Source of the DNA: Vicinamibacterales bacterium
GTDB lineage: Bacteria; Acidobacteriota; Vicinamibacteria; Vicinamibacterales; UBA8438
Direction of reading: 5' to 3'
Length of the DNA: 64,000 bases
NCBI GenBank assembly: GCA_937766455.1
Contig: CALLXD010000039.1
Span: 1-64,000, forward strand
In this document: in pieces, positions 60,891 through 64,000 of the stretch
Numbering within the stretch: the stretch's first letter is position 1
Layout: each line of letters begins with the position of its first letter
Position numbers and translations under genes: made by a program
The notes under the pieces: generated by a model
What the model was told of the DNA's origin: nothing
What the model saw: the letters and a program-made list of their open reading frames with translations, nothing else
The model's database searches: none

Positions 60891-60909
60891 CGGGCCCAGC
60901 GCGGAGCGC

Positions 60910-61962
60910 ATGCTATACTGCGCCGATTTGAAGCTCAGCGAAGTGGCCGAGCGTCTGGCTTGTCGGCTCGACGGCGACGGTGATGTCGATGTCAACCGGG
61001 TAACGGGCATTGACGTCGCGCAGGCCGGCGACCTCACCTTCCTTGCCAATTCTCGATACGCGAACGCCTTGCGTTCGACCCAGGCAGCGGCGGTGATCCT
61101 GGCTGATGACGCAGAAGCCGCACCGTGCTCGATGCTGCGTACCCCGACGCCGTACCTCGCTTTTGCGCGTGCGGTTGGTCTGTTTGGCGACGCGGTGAGG
61201 CCGTGTCCCGGTGTGGATCCGTCGACCAGCGTCGCACCCAATGTCAGCCTTGGGGACGGTGTGTCGATTGGGCCTTTTGTGTCCATCGGGTCGGGTGCAT
61301 CCATCGGCGCGCGCACGGTCGTGCACCCTGGCGTGCACATCGGACCGGGAGCGGTCATTGGGGCCGACTGTGTCCTGCATTCGCATGTTGCGGTTCGGGA
61401 GCGGGTGGTGATCGGCGACCGCGTTGTGTTGCAGAACGCCGCCGTTGTCGGGAGCGACGGGTATGGGTTCGCCCAGCGGCCAGACGGAACGCACGAGAAG
61501 ATCCCCCAGTTAGGGATTGTCGTGCTCGAGGCGGATGTCGAGATTGGCGCGCACGTGGCCATCGATCGTCCCGCGATCGGGGAAACCCGGATCCGCGAAG
61601 GAGCGAAGATCGACAACCTCGTGCAGATCGGGCACGGCGTCGATATCGGCCGGCATGTCTTGCTCGCTGCGCAGGTCGGTATCGCCGGGAGCACCACCGT
61701 CGAAGACGCGGTCGTGTTGGCTGGCCAGGTCGGGGTCAACGGTCATGTCACCATCGGCAAGGGGACGCGAGCCACGGGGCAGACCGGGATTACCAACTCT
61801 GTGGCACCTGGGTCGTTCATCTCGGGTTTGCCCGCCATTGACAACCGCGCATGGCGCAAGGCGGCTGCGTCCTTCCAGACGCTACCGGCTCTCAGAAAGA
61901 AGGTGGCTGCTCTCGAACGCCGCCTGGCCGCGCTCGAGGCCGGATCGCCGTCGGGCGAGTAG
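60910..61962 (+). CDS. lpxD: UDP-3-O-acylglucosamine N-acyltransferase
   Basis: DLTFLANSRY; hexapeptide repeats; GSDGYGFAQRPDGTHEKIPQLGIVVLEADVEIGAHVAIDR; IDNLVQIGHGVDIGRHVLLAAQVGIAGSTTV. Confidence 0.95.
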   Translation: MLYCADLKLSEVAERLACRLDGDGDVDVNRVTGIDVAQAGDLTFLANSRYANALRSTQAAAVILADDAEAAPCSMLRTPTPYLAFARAVGLFGDAVRPCPGVDPSTSVAPNVSLGDGVSIGPFVSIGSGASIGARTVVHPGVHIGPGAVIGADCVLHSHVAVRERVVIGDRVVLQNAAVVGSDGYGFAQRPDGTHEKIPQLGIVVLEADVEIGAHVAIDRPAIGETRIREGAKIDNLVQIGHGVDIGRHVLLAAQVGIAGSTTVEDAVVLAGQVGVNGHVTIGKGTRATGQTGITNSVAPGSFISGLPAIDNRAWRKAAASFQTLPALRKKVAALERRLAALEAGSPSGE

Positions 61963-61964
61963 GT

Positions 61965-62780
61965 ATGTCTCGTCTCGTCGCTGTCGCGGTCCTGTGTCTC
62001 AGTGCTGGCGTGGCCAGCCCGACGACGGCCACGGCCCAGACGAGTAGTGCCGCGTCGACGGCGGCCCAGACGCCTCCTCTGCCGGGCTTCCTGACCAGCT
62101 ACCGTTTTCACCTAAACGCGCTGCACCTCGGATCAGACAGCGACAGCTTCGTGTGGGATACCGATTTCGGGGGTGATCTCGATGTGTTTGACCTGCATTA
62201 TTTTCGAGGGAATGTACTGGTCAACCTCGAGAGCATTGTTGGTCAGCAGATTCGTGCGATCGATCCCAATCAGGGTAACTACACTGTCGACCTGTCCACA
62301 TGGTGGCGCACCGGTATGTCGGGAGCGGAGTTGGGCGCGACATTTCATCATGTGTCACGCCACCTGAGCGACCGCGACAAGGATTTCGCCATCGCGTGGA
62401 ATATGGTGGGGCTCCAGTTCACCTCGCCACTGGCTCTTGCAGGCTGGGATCTCGACGTGGGGTATCGCCTGCTCAAGACCGTCCAACGCTCGTTTGTGGA
62501 CTACACCGGCGAAATGGGCGGAAGCATTCAGGCCTCCCGGTCCATGCATCGTCGCGTCTCGCTCATCGTCGGCGGAGAGCTGACGGCCGTGGCCGTGAGC
62601 GCGGCGGACCGGGGTCGGGATAATCAATTCGGGAGCCGCATTGAGATTGGCGCCCGTTTCCCTGGCCGAGCGGGCTTCGGCGAGATCTTCCTCTCTCGCG
62701 AACGGCGTATCGATGCCAACCCAGTCGACGCGGAGCCCACGACGTTTACGATGGCGGGATTCCGGTTCCTCAGCAAATAG
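61965..62780 (+). CDS. Putative outer-membrane beta-barrel protein
   Basis: Signal peptide; alternating hydrophobic strands; C-terminal MAGFRFLSK-type end. Confidence 0.55.
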   Translation: MSRLVAVAVLCLSAGVASPTTATAQTSSAASTAAQTPPLPGFLTSYRFHLNALHLGSDSDSFVWDTDFGGDLDVFDLHYFRGNVLVNLESIVGQQIRAIDPNQGNYTVDLSTWWRTGMSGAELGATFHHVSRHLSDRDKDFAIAWNMVGLQFTSPLALAGWDLDVGYRLLKTVQRSFVDYTGEMGGSIQASRSMHRRVSLIVGGELTAVAVSAADRGRDNQFGSRIEIGARFPGRAGFGEIFLSRERRIDANPVDAEPTTFTMAGFRFLSK

Positions 62781-62984
62781 AAGCCCGTAGCGAGAGCCCC
62801 GCGGCATTCGACCAACGCCGAATCCAGCTGAGCTGCGTCGTATTTTCTCTCTTCTCGCCTTGTACCAGGCCGGCCCTGCATTGCCAACTCAGGGTCTCCG
62901 TGCGACGCGGGATTTTCACCACGGGCTGCTCGCCTCGTCCGCAGCGGAGCGCGTTGTCACGGGTGGCTATGCGATAATCCGACC

Positions 62985-64000
62985 ATGCGTCGCATGACAT
63001 CTCCGGCGTCGGGTCGGGTCCAGTGGGTCTTTGCCGTCTCGGCTCTGGCGGGCCTCGTGTTGTTGTCCACGACCGTCGAGACGGCGGTCAGACCGCCAAA
63101 ATTCGACTACGAGTTGCACACGCTCGACAATGGGCTGACAGTGGTGCTGGCTGAGGATCACTCAACACCCATCGTCCGGTCTGAACTGGTCTATCACGTC
63201 GGCTCGAAGAACGAGGCGCCGGGGCGAACGGGGTTCGCGCATCTCTTCGAGCATCTGATGTTCAAGGGGTCGCGCAATGTCTTGTCTGACTCGCATCTGA
63301 CCCTGATTTCGCGGGTGGGTGGGGATGGGAACGCCTACACGACAGAGGACTCCACCACCTATGTCGAGACGGTCCCCGCGCAGTATCTCCCGTTGATTCT
63401 CTGGCTCGAGGCCGACCGGATGGCTACGCTGCGCATTGACAAGGAGACGTTCGAGTCGGAGCGTCTGGTGGTCAAGGAAGAGCGCCGCTGGCGGTATGAG
63501 GACACGCCGTTCGGCCTGCTCTCCGAGATCATGTACGACCAGGCGTACTCGGTGCACCCCTACAAGCACACACCGATCGGGACCATGGCGGATCTGGAGG
63601 CTGCGTCGGTCGACGATGTGCAGGAGTTCTTCGACACCTACTACGTGCCGGAGAACGCCACCCTTGTGCTGGTGGGCGACTTCGACTCGAGGGACGCGCT
63701 CGCGCTCGTGAAGCAGTACTTTGATCGTGTGCCCAAGGCGGCCAAGCCGGTGCCTCGCGCTATCCCGCGCGAGCCATTGCAGACCGGCGAGCGGCGCATT
63801 AACCTCACCCAGTCCCAGAACTGGCCGCTTCCCGCCGTGATCGTGGCCTATCACATCACCTACGACGGCCACCCAGACGCCTACCCGCTGCACATCGCGG
63901 TCAAGGTGCTCTCGGACGGACAGAGTTCGCGAATTTTCCGTCGACTGATCTATGACGACCAGCTCGCGGTCTCGGCGTTTGGGCAGGGCACCATCATCGA
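62985..64000 (+). CDS. M16 family zinc metalloprotease (insulinase-like), truncated at the right window edge
   Basis: My translation: YELHTLDNGLTVVLAEDHSTPIVRSELVYHVGSKNEAPGRTGFAHLFEHLMFKGSRNV (HxxEH) ... ERLVVKEERRWRYEDTPFG. Not in the ORF track because it is open-ended. Confidence 0.93.
   Translation, partial: MRRMTSPASGRVQWVFAVSALAGLVLLSTTVETAVRPPKFDYELHTLDNGLTVVLAEDHSTPIVRSELVYHVGSKNEAPGRTGFAHLFEHLMFKGSRNVLSDSHLTLISRVGGDGNAYTTEDSTTYVETVPAQYLPLILWLEADRMATLRIDKETFESERLVVKEERRWRYEDTPFGLLSEIMYDQAYSVHPYKHTPIGTMADLEAASVDDVQEFFDTYYVPENATLVLVGDFDSRDALALVKQYFDRVPKAAKPVPRAIPREPLQTGERRINLTQSQNWPLPAVIVAYHITYDGHPDAYPLHIAVKVLSDGQSSRIFRRLIYDDQLAVSAFGQGTII

Noticed and set aside
63162-63893. 243-aa minus-strand ORF at the right edge
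   Set aside because: Antisense to the M16 protease, whose HxxEH motif is on the plus strand.
1-64000. CRISPR array, rRNA, tRNA, transposase, integrase or phage genes
   Set aside because: No regularly spaced repeats, rRNA-like stretches, T-loop-like tRNA signatures or mobile-element proteins noticed by eye; tRNAscan/Infernal would be decisive.

Overview
High-GC bacterial chromosomal window. Its gene content (alternative complex III, large CarboxypepD_reg/cytochrome proteins, PHM-like cytochromes) suggests an Acidobacteriota-like organism, but this is inference only. I see no rRNA, tRNA, CRISPR array, transposase or phage module. Recognisable blocks: truncated HtrA protease at the left edge; a tightly coupled nadK-tlyA-ispA-xseB-xseA-ymdB operon (minus strand); hsp20 behind an AT-rich promoter; rpoZ; gatCA; nfo; acnA; pepF; a cytochrome c/PHM-like copper oxygenase; an exported argininosuccinate-lyase-like protein; AtoE and OFA-type transporters; mmsA; a secreted haem/CarboxypepD_reg/propeller-like protein next to a TonB receptor and a six-gene MoxR-DUF58-BatD/VWA-TPR-VWA cluster in mxaRSACKL order; a DUF4287 protein; a Kv-type channel; scoAB and an mmsB-like gene; the alternative complex III operon actABCDEF (minus strand); a second paralogue of the haem/CarboxypepD_reg protein divergent from ACIII; lpxD; and an M16 protease truncated at the right edge. 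Most notable observations: (i) the mxaRSACKL-like cluster without methanol dehydrogenase genes, beside a secreted haem/propeller protein carrying a calcium-loop-like motif; (ii) four genes (M24 peptidase, acnA, the lyase, actF) each broken by what looks like a one-base homopolymer expansion, including a C9 tract in actF and a second C9 tract just upstream of actA; (iii) an Hsp20 leader with a near-consensus promoter, inverted repeat and hairpin; (iv) an intergenic 37-38 bp tandem repeat and several structured intergenic regions.
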